A stretch of DNA of 56,901 nt, from positions 1 to 56,901 of the forward strand of contig DYNF01000006.1 of the NCBI GenBank assembly GCA_020721205.1. The letters are read 5' to 3'. Below the pieces are notes generated by a model. That model made no database searches, had not been told where the DNA came from, and saw only the letters and a program-made list of their open reading frames with translations. This DNA comes from Prochloron sp. SulCav_FS08_3_32_3330 (GTDB lineage Bacteria > Cyanobacteriota > Cyanobacteriia > Cyanobacteriales > DYNF01). The translations under genes were made by a program, and so were the position numbers. Shown one piece after another: positions 45,358 to 55,129 of this stretch. Every line of letters begins with the position of its first letter. The stretch's first letter is position 1.

Positions 45358-45930
45358 TTACCAAACAATAGTTAAATCTAAAGTAAATTGAGGTAAAATA
45401 TTTTCCCCTGATAAACTCTCAGGATGATTTAATATTTCTTTTTCCTTTCCTTGACGATAAATTTCAACTATTTTTGATTTACGATCAATTAACCACCCTA
45501 ATTTTACCCCATTATTCATATATTCCACCATTTTATTTTGAGTATTAATTAAAGTATCCGTTGGTGACATTAATTCTAAGACAAAATCAGGAGCGATCGG
45601 CGGAAATTTCTCTCTTTCTTCTAAGGTTAATTGATTCCATCTTTCTAGTTTAATCCAAGCAACATCAGGGGAATATTTTGTTTTATTAGGAAGCTTAAAA
45701 CAAGTAGAAGAATCAAAAACTTTACCTAATTTTTTTTGACGATTCCAAATCCCAAATTCTGCATTAATTTCGGCATTAATAATACCAGTTTCTCCGCCTG
45801 TTGGGGACATAATAATTAATTCTCCTTTATGATTTAATTCAAATTTTAGATCAGGATTATTGCGACAAAGTTGATAAAATTGTTCATCATTCATTGCCGT
45901 AATTGAGCTAATATCAATTGTATAATTCAT
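45358..45930 (-). CDS. Uma2-family (DUF820) protein
   Basis: 190 residues, paralogous to the protein at 39548-40120: FELNHKGELIIMSPTGGETG, TKYSPDVAWIKLERW, DFVLELMSPTDT, KMVEYMNNGVKLGWLI. The PD-(D/E)XK residues (Asp in SPDVAW, Glu in VLEL) are present. Its AAGGAGAAA ribosome site lies upstream on the minus strand. Divergent from the ArnT-like gene. Function unknown. Confidence 0.88.
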   Translation of the reverse strand: MNYTIDISSITAMNDEQFYQLCRNNPDLKFELNHKGELIIMSPTGGETGIINAEINAEFGIWNRQKKLGKVFDSSTCFKLPNKTKYSPDVAWIKLERWNQLTLEEREKFPPIAPDFVLELMSPTDTLINTQNKMVEYMNNGVKLGWLIDRKSKIVEIYRQGKEKEILNHPESLSGENILPQFTLDLTIVW

Positions 45931-45997
45931 GGTTTTTTTCTCCTTATTTAAGATAAACTATTTAGTTATCTTAAAATTAATATTTAACAATAAAGGA

Positions 45998-47734
45998 ATG
46001 CACAAAATTCAAAAATGGTTGAGTAAACCAGATCATAAATCAGTTATTACTATTTTAGCTTTAGGTTTGCTAATTCGCTTAATTATTGCCATTTTTTTAA
46101 CCCCCGGCTACGATGAGGCATATTATTATCTCTATACTGAGCATTTAGACTGGAGTTATTTTGATCACCCAATTTTAGTGGCTTTAACTACGGGTTTTGG
46201 TAGGTGGATCACTGGTCACACTTCTATCTTTACCCTCAGAATTGGTACATTGTTGTTGCATACAGGAAGTTTATGCTTATTATATCTCACTGGTACTCAT
46301 CTTTTTGGCAAAAAAACCGGAGTTTATACCCTTGCGATCGCCTCGATTATTCCCATGTTTCAGGTCGCTTTTGGTACAATTACCCTACCCGATTGTCCTT
46401 TAATCTTTTTTTGGACAGCATCCCTCTATTGTGCTAGTTTAGAGTTTTTTCCCCTTATTGATCCCCCCCTGCCCCCCTTCAAAAGGGGGGAGTGTGATCC
46501 CCCCCTGCCCCCCTTCAAAAGGGGGGAGTTTGATAACTACTCTCCGAGTTATAAAATCGCAATTTTAGGAATATTAACAGGATTAGCTTGTTTAGGAAAA
46601 TATCACGGGTTTTTACTCGCTTTCGGTATTCTTTTATTTTGTCTAATTAACCCTCGTTATCGCTGTGTATTTCGTTCAAAATGGGCAATAATTGGGATTT
46701 TAATCTTTTTTATAACTCTGTTTCCGATCTGGTTTTGGAATGCCAATCATGACTGGATTACCTTTAAATTCCATTTAGGAGAGCGTTTTGAGCCTGATCC
46801 CGATGAACCTTTACCCTCCTATAAATTACCTAACTTAATCGGTGTATTTCTCGCTAATATCGGCTATTTATTCCCCACAATGGGGTTTCCTTTATGGTGG
46901 GTAAGTCTGAAAACTCTTTTTAAACAAATTCCTAGTTTTTTAAATCCTCATAAAGCAGAAAAAAGAACAATTTTAGAGGATCAACAATGGTTTATTTTAT
47001 CTGTTTCCCTACCTTTAACCCTTGGATTTACCCTTTTAGCTTACTTTCAACAGATCTTAGCCACATGGGCAATGCCCGGATTTTGGGGTTTAACCCTACT
47101 TTTAGGACAACAAACCGTCATTTGGACAGAAAAATATTCTCGAAAAAAAGTTAAATTATGGCTAAAAAGTACCGCTATTATTGTGAATATCCTCTTATTT
47201 ATTGCCTTACTTCACGTTACCACAGGTACATTTCAAAAAAATAGTCAATATTCTTTATTTGGCGGTTTTGTCTCAGCAAAAAATGATCCTTCTACTGAGC
47301 TTTTAGATATAGATCAACTAAGAAAAGGCTTTGAAAAATCAGATTTATTACAAGAATACTTACAAAAAACAGATTTTATTTTCACTAATACCTACTATTT
47401 AGGCGGTTTAATAGACATGGCATTACGTCCGATTACAACGCTACCGATCGCTTGTTTTAGTGATGATATGAGGGGTTATCTGTTTTGGGATAACTCCGTT
47501 AACTGGGTAGGAAAAGACGGATTATATATCACCTTAGAGCGTTTTCACAATAAACCTAAAATTATGAATGATTACCGTACTTATTTTACCGAAATTCGGG
47601 AACTTGCGACTATTCCTTTGCGTCGAGGAGGGGTGACAACAGAAGTATTTTATATTTATTCTGCCAAAAATTTAACTAAAGCTTATGATCCATTAAAATC
47701 AAGTCAAAATTCAAAAGTTAACAGTCAAAATTAA
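45998..47734 (+). CDS. ArnT/PMT-like membrane glycosyltransferase
   Basis: 578 residues from the ATG at 45998; an upstream in-frame ATG at 45929 is rejected because it overlaps the Uma2 start and gives an unlikely leader. GT-C fold: first loop GYDEAYYYLYTEHLDWSYFDHP holds the catalytic Asp-Glu and the conserved DHP, then about ten membrane helices. Such enzymes transfer sugars from a polyprenyl-phosphate donor to lipids or proteins in the periplasm. Residues ~155-178 (DPPLPPFKRGE twice) come from a repeat inserted in a loop between helices. Confidence 0.83.
   Translation: MHKIQKWLSKPDHKSVITILALGLLIRLIIAIFLTPGYDEAYYYLYTEHLDWSYFDHPILVALTTGFGRWITGHTSIFTLRIGTLLLHTGSLCLLYLTGTHLFGKKTGVYTLAIASIIPMFQVAFGTITLPDCPLIFFWTASLYCASLEFFPLIDPPLPPFKRGECDPPLPPFKRGEFDNYSPSYKIAILGILTGLACLGKYHGFLLAFGILLFCLINPRYRCVFRSKWAIIGILIFFITLFPIWFWNANHDWITFKFHLGERFEPDPDEPLPSYKLPNLIGVFLANIGYLFPTMGFPLWWVSLKTLFKQIPSFLNPHKAEKRTILEDQQWFILSVSLPLTLGFTLLAYFQQILATWAMPGFWGLTLLLGQQTVIWTEKYSRKKVKLWLKSTAIIVNILLFIALLHVTTGTFQKNSQYSLFGGFVSAKNDPSTELLDIDQLRKGFEKSDLLQEYLQKTDFIFTNTYYLGGLIDMALRPITTLPIACFSDDMRGYLFWDNSVNWVGKDGLYITLERFHNKPKIMNDYRTYFTEIRELATIPLRRGGVTTEVFYIYSAKNLTKAYDPLKSSQNSKVNSQN
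46460..46531. repeat. Two 36-base in-frame palindromic units
   Basis: GATCCCCCCCTGCCCCCC, TTCAAAA and GGGGGGAGTxT, repeated exactly (46460-46495 and 46496-46531). Each unit is 12 codons and reads DPPLPPFKRGE plus one residue. Same family as the elements in the methylase gene, here as two left halves in tandem. Confidence 0.85.
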
Positions 47735-47824
47735 CCAATAACAACGATTTTTTACTTGCAATTTTTTCCAAATAAATTACAATAATTATTCGGTTTATTA
47801 TTCACAAAAGGAAGTGACTTAAAT

Positions 47825-48241
47825 ATGAAACTTAGCCTCAAAAAACTTGCTCTTATTAGCTTATCTGTTTGCACTTTATTACCCCTATCTTTTCCTCAAA
47901 TTTCTAATGTTAAAGCTGAATCTTTAACCGCAAATCTCAAACAAAATCAAGCGATTCCTTATCCGATTAATGATCGTGATGTCATTGCCTATCGTAATAA
48001 TTGCAAAGAAAGAGTATTGAGTGAATTTGAAGGTGCATCTGAAGCCGATGCTGTGGGAATTTGTAATTGTATTTTGAATAAACTTTATCATAATTACCGT
48101 TATCATAATTCTCGGATTGATTTAACTCATTTTAGACACCTCAGACGAGACGCAGTTAATGGTAATACTACTGCTCGTGGAATTATGGAAGATGCGGGTA
48201 ATGATTGTGCGATCGAGTCTGATCTTTTATATGAACAATAA
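47825..48241 (+). CDS. Small secreted four-cysteine protein
   Basis: 138 residues. Signal peptide 1-31 (KKLALISLSVCTLLPLSF, cleavage near VKAES). The mature part is helical with four Cys (NNCKER, GICNC with CxC, GNDCAIE), likely disulfide-bonded outside the cytoplasm. No family recognised. AAAGGAAG upstream is a good ribosome site. Followed by a strong terminator, so monocistronic. Confidence 0.7.
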   Translation: MKLSLKKLALISLSVCTLLPLSFPQISNVKAESLTANLKQNQAIPYPINDRDVIAYRNNCKERVLSEFEGASEADAVGICNCILNKLYHNYRYHNSRIDLTHFRHLRRDAVNGNTTARGIMEDAGNDCAIESDLLYEQ

Positions 48242-48269
48242 TATTTAATTATAACCTAAATTTATGATT

Positions 48270-48306
48270 AAGAAATCAAGTTTTTTAGACTTGGTTTCTT
48301 TTTTTT
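48270..48306 (+). terminator. Rho-independent terminator of the four-Cys protein gene
   Basis: AAGAAATCAAG (48270-48280) pairs with CTTGGTTTCTT (48290-48300, one G-U) and is followed by an uninterrupted T-run. Confidence 0.85.
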
Positions 48307-48462
48307 ATGGATTTAATAATTAATAAAAAGTTAAATATTTCCATTAATGAAAATTTAAAGTTTAAAATATAATAAATCTATTTCCATACAGGTTAAAATT
48401 TTTTAACTTATTGATATTATAATAAAACTATCTTAAAAATTTATTATTATCTTTTTTATTTC

Positions 48463-50226
48463 ATGCTTGATTTTCGTAATACCAATACTCTTTGGGCATC
48501 AATTTTAGTAGAAACCCTTTATAAATTAGGGTTAAAAACCGCAATTTTATGTCCCGGCTCTCGCTCAACTCCTCTTACTCTTGCTTTTGCTACCCATCCT
48601 AAAATTGAAACAATTTCTATTTTAGATGAAAGATCAGCCTCATTTTTTGCGTTAGGAATAGCCAAAAAATCCGGTATTCCTACCGCTTTAATCTGCACTT
48701 CTGGCACCGCCGCCGCTAATTTTTATCCAGCCATAATTGAAGCAAAATATAGTCATGTTTCTCTCTTAATTTTAACCGCCGATCGCCCTCCAGAATTGAG
48801 AGATTGTCACGCAGGACAAACCATAGATCAATTAAAATTATATGGCAATTATCCTAATTGGCAAACGGAATTATCCTTACCAAATTTAGACCTAAATTTA
48901 TTAACTTATTTACGTCAAACTATTATTTTTGCCTATGAAAAAACTCAATTTCCCGTTAGAGGAGTAGTCCATTTAAACTGTCCTTTTCGTAAACCATTAG
49001 AGCCAATTGAAGAAGAAAATAAGAATCGTTTAGCCTTACAAGAATATTTTAATGATCAAGATTTTTTTGCCCATATTTTACCCCAAAAAGTAAATAGAAA
49101 TATTTTAAATAATCCCATTAATGATCATCTAATTCAAGAGTGGAAAAATTGTGAAAGAGGTATCATTATTGTAGGAGTAGATCAATCTTATCAACCTTGG
49201 GAATATTGTCACGCCATTGCTTCTTTATCGCAATATTTAGGTTGGATCGTATTAGGAGAAGGTTTATCACCCATTAGAAATTATGCCGGATTAAATCCCT
49301 ATTTAATTACTAATTATGATCCGATTTTAAGACAAGAAAAATATGTGCAACAATTAAGCCCTAAAAAAGTTATTCAAATAGGGGAATTACCCACCAGTAT
49401 TATATTAAGAGAATACTTAAAAAAAGTTAATCCTCAAAGATGGATTTTTGATCCTACCGGAGAAAATTTAGAGCCATTACATAGCAATACTAATCATTTA
49501 AGAATTGCCATAGAAGACTTTGTTAATAATACGCCCGATATTAAACAAGGTTTAATTAAATCAGAAGTATCATCCTATTTAAAACAATGGTATCAAGTTA
49601 ATCAAAAAACTCAACAAAAAATAGACCAAACTATGACAAAAATGACCGAATTGTTTGAAGGAAAAACAGCTTGGTTACTCTCTCAAATCCTTCCTTCAGC
49701 AACGCCTATCTTTATTGCTAATAGTATGTCAGTAAGAAATGTGGAATATTTTTGGACTCCAAAAAATAGCGGAATTTTACCATTTTTCAATCGAGGAGTT
49801 AATGGTATTGATGGCACATTATCCACCGCTTTAGGCATAGCACATAATAGTCAAAGTAGCGTTTTATTAACAGGAGATCTAGCTTTTCTTCATGATATTA
49901 ATGGCTTATTAATTAATAGTAAATTTACAGGACATTTAACAATTATTTTAATTAATAATGAAGGAGGAGGAATTTTTGAAACCTTACCGATCGCTCAATT
50001 TGAAGATACTTTTGAAGAATATTTTGCTACCCCACAAAATATAAATTTTGAACAATTATCTCAAACTTATAAGATAGAATATCATTTAATTTCTGAGTGG
50101 CAAGAATTAATAAAAATGTTAAATCCTTTACCCGACACAGGGATTAGATTATTAGAAATAAAAACAAATCGGAAAAAAGATGCCCAATGGTTACAATTTA
50201 ATCTCAAAAAAATGAGTATATTTTAA
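48463..50226 (+). CDS. menD: MenD, SEPHCHC synthase
   Basis: 587 residues, full length. ThDP enzyme: N-terminal CPGSRSTPLTLAFATHP, catalytic-type ERSASFFALG, LICTSGTAAANFYPA, ADRPPELRDCHAGQTIDQ, and the C-terminal ThDP/Mg site GDLAFLHDINGLL...INNEGGGIFETLP. Condenses isochorismate with 2-oxoglutarate in phylloquinone/menaquinone synthesis (photosystem I cofactor). Single gene; no other men genes nearby. Confidence 0.96.
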   Translation: MLDFRNTNTLWASILVETLYKLGLKTAILCPGSRSTPLTLAFATHPKIETISILDERSASFFALGIAKKSGIPTALICTSGTAAANFYPAIIEAKYSHVSLLILTADRPPELRDCHAGQTIDQLKLYGNYPNWQTELSLPNLDLNLLTYLRQTIIFAYEKTQFPVRGVVHLNCPFRKPLEPIEEENKNRLALQEYFNDQDFFAHILPQKVNRNILNNPINDHLIQEWKNCERGIIIVGVDQSYQPWEYCHAIASLSQYLGWIVLGEGLSPIRNYAGLNPYLITNYDPILRQEKYVQQLSPKKVIQIGELPTSIILREYLKKVNPQRWIFDPTGENLEPLHSNTNHLRIAIEDFVNNTPDIKQGLIKSEVSSYLKQWYQVNQKTQQKIDQTMTKMTELFEGKTAWLLSQILPSATPIFIANSMSVRNVEYFWTPKNSGILPFFNRGVNGIDGTLSTALGIAHNSQSSVLLTGDLAFLHDINGLLINSKFTGHLTIILINNEGGGIFETLPIAQFEDTFEEYFATPQNINFEQLSQTYKIEYHLISEWQELIKMLNPLPDTGIRLLEIKTNRKKDAQWLQFNLKKMSIF

Positions 50227-50371
50227 TAATTCAAAATTCAAAATTCAAAATTCAAAAAAAAGAAAAAGACCAGATACCAGTTATAAATAACCAATAACTA
50301 ATGACAAAATTCAAATTAAATGTTACAATAATCAATAAGTTATGTATATTTAAAAATAAATAGATCAACTT

Positions 50372-51475
50372 ATGGAACTAATTAATCATCAATTTATCAC
50401 GTTTTTCCCCCCAGAACAAGCTCAGAAATTATGTCAGTTAGCCATAATTGAAACATTTGATCATGAACATCTTATTTTTAAAGAAGGGGAAAAACCCGAT
50501 TATCTCTACTTAGTATTAGAGGGAAAAGTTGAATTTAGAAAAGCTCAATATTATGATCAATTTCAGGTAGTTGCTTCTGCTTTACCGAACGAATTTTTTG
50601 GAGAATTTGGTGTATTAGATGGCTCACCTCGTAGCGCTCAAGCGATCGTATCTCAACAGGCAAAATTAGCAAAAATTTCCCGTTATCATTTAATGGAAAT
50701 ATTAGATAATACAAAAAGTACAGCAATTTTAAAACTTTTTCATTATATTATTCAAAGATTAAGAATTACCACAGAAGAATATGTTAAACAATTGGCATAT
50801 AAAGATAAAATGGTATTAGTAGGAGAAATGGTAAATAGTATTATGCACGACTTTAAAAGTCCTCTTAGTGGCATTAATTTAGCTAGTGAAATGATTAAAG
50901 AATTAAATCATGATCCTCAGACCATAGAATGGTGTAATTTAATGACTATTCAAACTCAAAGAATGACCTCAATGACAACAGATTTATTAGATTTTGCCAA
51001 GGGAAAAAATGTTTTAAATAAAGACTCTTTTAAGCTTAAAGAATCTTTAGAAAAATTTATTCAATTTAATCATATTTATTTTACAGATGCAAATATTACA
51101 GTAAAATTAGACTGTCCTTTTGAGATTACGATTTATGGAGATGAACAAAAATTATTAAGAGTATGGCAAAATTTAGCGACTAATGCAGTGGAGGCTTTTC
51201 AAGATCACAAAGGAGAAATTTATATCACAGTTAAAAAGGTAATGACTACGGATCTTAATGGATGTATACATCTTCAATTTTCTGATAATGGAAAAGGTAT
51301 TTCTGATGAGTTATTACCCACAATATTTGATCCTTTTGTCACATTTGGAAAAGAAAAAGGTACAGGTCTAGGCACAGCAATTATTAAATCAATTATTGAT
51401 GCTCATGGTGGTAAAATTTCTGTATCTTCAGAATTGAATAAAGGAACAACTTTTGATATTTATTTACCCATATAA
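50372..51475 (+). CDS. Cyclic-nucleotide-binding-domain sensor histidine kinase
   Basis: 367 residues. Residues ~10-125 are a cNMP-binding (Crp-like) domain with FGEFGVLDGSPRSAQA in place of the phosphate-binding cassette. Then a HisKA domain with phospho-acceptor H159 (IMHDFKSPLSG) and HATPase_c: N271 (NLATNAVEA), DNGKG 305-309, GTGLGTA ~330-336. Soluble, no membrane span. Senses cAMP/cGMP or a related ligand and phosphorylates an unlinked response regulator; none is encoded next to it. Confidence 0.9.
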   Translation: MELINHQFITFFPPEQAQKLCQLAIIETFDHEHLIFKEGEKPDYLYLVLEGKVEFRKAQYYDQFQVVASALPNEFFGEFGVLDGSPRSAQAIVSQQAKLAKISRYHLMEILDNTKSTAILKLFHYIIQRLRITTEEYVKQLAYKDKMVLVGEMVNSIMHDFKSPLSGINLASEMIKELNHDPQTIEWCNLMTIQTQRMTSMTTDLLDFAKGKNVLNKDSFKLKESLEKFIQFNHIYFTDANITVKLDCPFEITIYGDEQKLLRVWQNLATNAVEAFQDHKGEIYITVKKVMTTDLNGCIHLQFSDNGKGISDELLPTIFDPFVTFGKEKGTGLGTAIIKSIIDAHGGKISVSSELNKGTTFDIYLPI

Positions 51476-51519
51476 TTTAGTTATTATTTATTATAAATTA
51501 ATAGTTATAACTAACATTT

Positions 51520-52014
51520 TTAAATATCTTCAATTTTCATACTTTCATATTTTTCAAAAGGTTGAATAAGCCAAGGATTATCTGTTAAATAATCAATATA
51601 ATAATCTGGCACAAAAGTGGAACAACTTTTATAAAAAATTACGGCGGTTTTTAATTCTTGAATTTCTGCACCATGATGTTGATTTAACCAATTAATTGTC
51701 GCAGATAAACTTGCGCCAGAATCCACTAAATCATCTACTAATAATACTTTATTTCCTAACTTTTCTGTAGTCATCGAAAGATGCTTTGAAAAAATAATCT
51801 TACCTCTTTGACGATTATCCTCTCCATGATAGGAACTTACTGATAAAATTGCTAAAGGAATATCATATAAACGACATAAAATATCCCCGATTCTTAAACC
51901 ACCTTTCGCTAAACAAATAATTTGATTAAATTGCCATTTTGAGTCATAAATTTGTTTTGCTAATTGTTCAATTTTAGCGTGATATTCTTCCCAAGATATA
52001 ATTAATTCTTTCAT
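51520..52014 (-). CDS. Purine phosphoribosyltransferase family protein
   Basis: 164 residues. PRPP loop VLLVDDLVDSGASL, IICLAKGGLRIGDIL and the C-terminal PDYYIDYLTDNPWLIQPFEKYE. Type I PRTase resembling Gpt/xanthine or hypoxanthine PRTases. Base specificity cannot be read from sequence. Confidence 0.83.
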   Translation of the reverse strand: MKELIISWEEYHAKIEQLAKQIYDSKWQFNQIICLAKGGLRIGDILCRLYDIPLAILSVSSYHGEDNRQRGKIIFSKHLSMTTEKLGNKVLLVDDLVDSGASLSATINWLNQHHGAEIQELKTAVIFYKSCSTFVPDYYIDYLTDNPWLIQPFEKYESMKIEDI

Positions 52015-52057
52015 ATTATTATTAGTTATTTGTTATTCTTATAGAGAAGCTAATAGA

Positions 52058-52089
52058 TTGTAGAGACGTAAAATTTTACGTCTCTACAA
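52058..52089. repeat. Perfect 32-base palindrome TTGTAGAGACGTAAAA
   Basis: TTGTAGAGACGTAAAA joined to its exact complement. Same family as 14438-14467. Confidence 0.75.
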
Positions 52090-52117
52090 TAATTATGATA
52101 AAATGTGGAATAAATAA

Positions 52118-52240
52118 TTAGACCTCTTGCAAAAGTATCTAAAAATGGCAAATCAAATCAATTTTGATAGAGAAACCATCAATTTTAATACTCATTACTC
52201 ATTACTCATTACTTATTACTCGACTTCTGCAAGAAGTCTA
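52118..52240. mobile_element. MITE-like element abutting ndhH
   Basis: Ends TTAGACCTCTTGCAAAAGT and ACTTCTGCAAGAAGTCTA are inverted repeats with two mismatches, bounding a ~123-base A/T-rich segment with no gene. Near the right end is a tandem ACTCATT array (52175-52220). The right end touches the ndhH stop codon. Looks like a non-autonomous remnant of an insertion sequence. Confidence 0.55.
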
Positions 52241-53425
52241 TTATCGATCTACAGACCCCATAATAACATCAATACTCCCTAAAATTGCCATAACATCCGC
52301 TAATTTTACTCCTTTTAAGATATGAGGTAAAATTTGTAAATTGTTAAAGTCAGGAGCGCGAATTTTAAAGCGCCAAGGAAAGACATTATCATTTCCCATA
52401 ATAAACACCCCTAACTCCCCTTTTCCTGCCTCAAGACGCACATAATGTTCCCCTTCAGGAATTTTAAAAGTGGGAGCAACTTTTTTACCAATATATTGAT
52501 ATTCAAAATCATTCCATGAGGATTTTTTCCCCTCCATCATTCGTTTAGCTTCAAGATTTTCGTAAGCCCCACCGGGTAAACCTTTTAAAGCCTGATAAAT
52601 AATTTTGACTGACTCACGCATTTCTTTAATCCGCACCATATAACGGGCGAAACAATCTCCAGAGGTTTCCCACTGTACATCCCAATCAAAATCATCATAA
52701 CACTCATAATGATCAACTTTGCGTAAATCCCATTTAACCCCGGAAGCGCGCAACATCGGACCCGATAAACCCCAGTTAATCGCTGATTCCCTAGTAATAA
52801 CCCCTAACCCTTCTACCCGACGACGGAAAATAGGATTATTTGTAATTAATTTTTCATATTCATCAATTTTTGGGAGGAAATAATCGCAGAAATCTTCACA
52901 TTTATCTACCCAACCGTAGGGTAAATCAACGGCAACACCGCCAATACGGAAATAATTATTATTAATTAAACGCATTCCGGTGGCAGATTCCCACAGATCA
53001 TAAATCATTTCCCGTTCCCGGAAAATATAGAAAAAGGGAGTTTGTGCGCCCACATCCGCCAAAAATGGACCTAACCATAATAAATGATTCGCAATCCGGT
53101 TCAATTCAAGCATAATCGCCCGAATATATTGAGCGCGTTTAGGCACTTCAATATCGGCTAACTGTTCCGGGGCATTAACGGTAATCGCTTCGTTAAACAT
53201 TCCCGCCGCATAATCCCAACGACTAACGTAAGGGACATACATAACACTGGTACGGCTTTCAGCGATTTTTTCCATGCCACGATGAAGATAACCGATCACT
53301 GGTTCACAGTCAATCACATCTTCGCCGTCTAAAGTGACGATTAAACGTAAAACCCCGTGCATGGAGGGATGATGAGGTCCTAGGTTGAGAACCATCGGAT
53401 CCGTTCTAGTTTCTATTTGGGACAT
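52241..53425 (-). CDS. ndhH: NAD(P)H-quinone oxidoreductase subunit H
   Basis: 394 residues, exact cyanobacterial NdhH length. Start [28 protein letters not shown], then [31 protein letters not shown] and the C-terminal [18 protein letters not shown]. The 49-kDa-type subunit forms the quinone cavity of NDH-1, working in respiration, cyclic electron flow and CO2 uptake at thylakoids. Single gene. Confidence 0.98.
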   Translation of the reverse strand: MSQIETRTDPMVLNLGPHHPSMHGVLRLIVTLDGEDVIDCEPVIGYLHRGMEKIAESRTSVMYVPYVSRWDYAAGMFNEAITVNAPEQLADIEVPKRAQYIRAIMLELNRIANHLLWLGPFLADVGAQTPFFYIFREREMIYDLWESATGMRLINNNYFRIGGVAVDLPYGWVDKCEDFCDYFLPKIDEYEKLITNNPIFRRRVEGLGVITRESAINWGLSGPMLRASGVKWDLRKVDHYECYDDFDWDVQWETSGDCFARYMVRIKEMRESVKIIYQALKGLPGGAYENLEAKRMMEGKKSSWNDFEYQYIGKKVAPTFKIPEGEHYVRLEAGKGELGVFIMGNDNVFPWRFKIRAPDFNNLQILPHILKGVKLADVMAILGSIDVIMGSVDR

Positions 53426-53570
53426 TCTTTTGTTTAGTTTGATTAATAAAATTAAATTATTTTTAGCAAAATTTTAGCTTATTATAGCACCTAAATAGTC
53501 ACCAGTTATCTTGATTATTAATCCTAAATTAAAGAAAAAAAAGAACAAGTTAACTTTTTGATTTACTATC

Positions 53571-54260
53571 TTAGACACGATGTAAAATATTTAAACCGTG
53601 AGTATCTGTGCCACAGGTTAATAATAAATTATATTGATTTGCGATCGCAATTACCTGTTGAGTTTGTTTGAGACTAGTCTGCCAAGGTTGAGGATTATCA
53701 TAAGCATAATAAGCCTCCACACCATCAATTTTAATTGTGACAGCAAGGGGAATTAAATCTTTAGCACTACGACGATAACGACAAGGATGAGCTAAAATAA
53801 CTAAACCTCCGGCTTGATGGAATCTTTCGATCACAATTTGTGCATTTTTATCTATACCTTCAGGTTCAATTCCCTTAAAATAAACTTGTAGATTCGGATT
53901 TTTTTGATCAAAATTATATGCTAATAAATGCACATTTGTGCCTAATAAATCGCTAGTAATTTCAATCCCTTTCCATAAACGGGGAAAATTAAAATAAGGA
54001 TATTTTGCTTGTTCTTGAATCAGGATTTTTTTTGCCTGATCATATCCTTTAATACTATGATGATCTGTAATAGCTATTTCTTTAAGTCCATTTTTTATGG
54101 CTTGTTTGATTAAATTTTCAGGTGTTAACTGTCCATCAGAGCAAGTAGTATGGAGATGAAAATTATAAGCATAAGGACAGCTATTTACCTCGATTTTTTG
54201 CCATATTTCTTTTAAAGTTAACGTATCCGAAGATTGAAGCAAAGTTGTAGAATAAGTCAT
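53571..54260 (-). CDS. PHP-domain phosphoesterase
   Basis: 229 residues. Complete PHP metal motifs: NFHLHTTCSDG, EIAITDHHSIKGY, a central Glu (KGIEITSD), LAHPCRYRR and CGTDTHG. Similar to RNase AM/YciV-like PHP proteins that hydrolyse nucleotide 3',5'-bisphosphate or trim RNA 5' ends, but the true substrate is not determined. Single gene. Confidence 0.87.
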   Translation of the reverse strand: MTYSTTLLQSSDTLTLKEIWQKIEVNSCPYAYNFHLHTTCSDGQLTPENLIKQAIKNGLKEIAITDHHSIKGYDQAKKILIQEQAKYPYFNFPRLWKGIEITSDLLGTNVHLLAYNFDQKNPNLQVYFKGIEPEGIDKNAQIVIERFHQAGGLVILAHPCRYRRSAKDLIPLAVTIKIDGVEAYYAYDNPQPWQTSLKQTQQVIAIANQYNLLLTCGTDTHGLNILHRV

Positions 54261-54420
54261 AATTATTAATAATAATAAATTGATTAAAACCTCGCATCGA
54301 AATTAATTTTTAGCGCTAAAAGAAATCGTTAACTAAAGTAAACCAATTATTGATCTATTATAACTAAATTTAATTTATTGAATGTGGCACAGGCATTTGG
54401 CTTCCTTTGATTAGGATTAA

Positions 54421-54480
54421 TTTTTAGCGCTAAAGCGCCACAACGAACCAATATTGTTGTGGCACTTTTTAGCACCACAA
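54421..54480. repeat. Palindromic repeat pair after clpP
   Basis: TTTTTAGCGCTAAAGCGCCACAAC and TTGTTGTGGCACTTTTTAGCACCACAA. Ends one base before the clpP stop codon's end. A lone half copy TTTTTAGCGCTAAAA is at 54308-54322. May end the clpP transcript. Confidence 0.6.
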
Positions 54481-54481
54481 T

Positions 54482-55069
54482 TTAATTTAAAGTAGGACTA
54501 CGATTAATAACCTCATCAATTAAACCGTATTCAGCCGCTTCTTCTGCGGACATAAAGAAATCTCGATCCGTATCTTCTTCAATCCGCTCTAAAGGTTGCC
54601 CTGTCTGGTTTGCAAGGTATAAATTAAGCTGTTTTTTCAGATATAAAATTTCTTTTGCTTGAATTTCAATATCCGTCGCTTGACCAGAAGCACCCCCTAA
54701 AGGTTGATGAATCATAATCCGAGAGTTAGGTAAACTCATGCGTTTCCCTTTTGCCCCAGCACTTAATAAAAATGCTCCCATACTCGCCGCTAAACCCACA
54801 CAGATAGTAGATACATCCGGCGCAACTTGATTCATTGTATCAAAAATTCCCAGTCCAGCAGAAACCGATCCTCCCGGAGAATTTATGTATAAAAAAATAT
54901 CTTTTTCGGGATCTTCTGATTCTAAAAATAATAGCTGTGCCACAATTAAATTAGCAATTTCGTCATTTACCTGTTGTCCTAAAAAGACAATTCTATCACG
55001 CAAGAGACGAGAATAAATATCAAAGGAGCGATCGCCCCGACCCGAACTTTCAATAACGGTAGGTATCAT
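54482..55069 (-). CDS. clpP: ATP-dependent Clp protease proteolytic subunit
   Basis: 195 residues. Catalytic triad visible: S96 in [10 protein letters not shown]121 in [11 protein letters not shown]170 in DTDRDFFMS. Forms a tetradecameric barrel with ClpC/ClpX-type unfoldases. Cyanobacteria have several ClpP paralogues; which one this is cannot be decided without comparison. The first ~16 residues before [13 protein letters not shown] are a short propeptide. No clp ATPase nearby. Confidence 0.95.
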   Translation of the reverse strand: MIPTVIESSGRGDRSFDIYSRLLRDRIVFLGQQVNDEIANLIVAQLLFLESEDPEKDIFLYINSPGGSVSAGLGIFDTMNQVAPDVSTICVGLAASMGAFLLSAGAKGKRMSLPNSRIMIHQPLGGASGQATDIEIQAKEILYLKKQLNLYLANQTGQPLERIEEDTDRDFFMSAEEAAEYGLIDEVINRSPTLN

Positions 55070-55129
55070 AATTAATTTTATTACAAATAATTGACAATTA
55101 AGATTTAAGGTTTATTTTAGTTGATTTGT

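Noticed and set aside
45929-45997. Upstream ATG for the ArnT-like gene
   Set aside because: It overlaps the divergent Uma2 start, and the 23 extra residues precede the family's usual beginning; ATG 45998 with AAGGA fits better.
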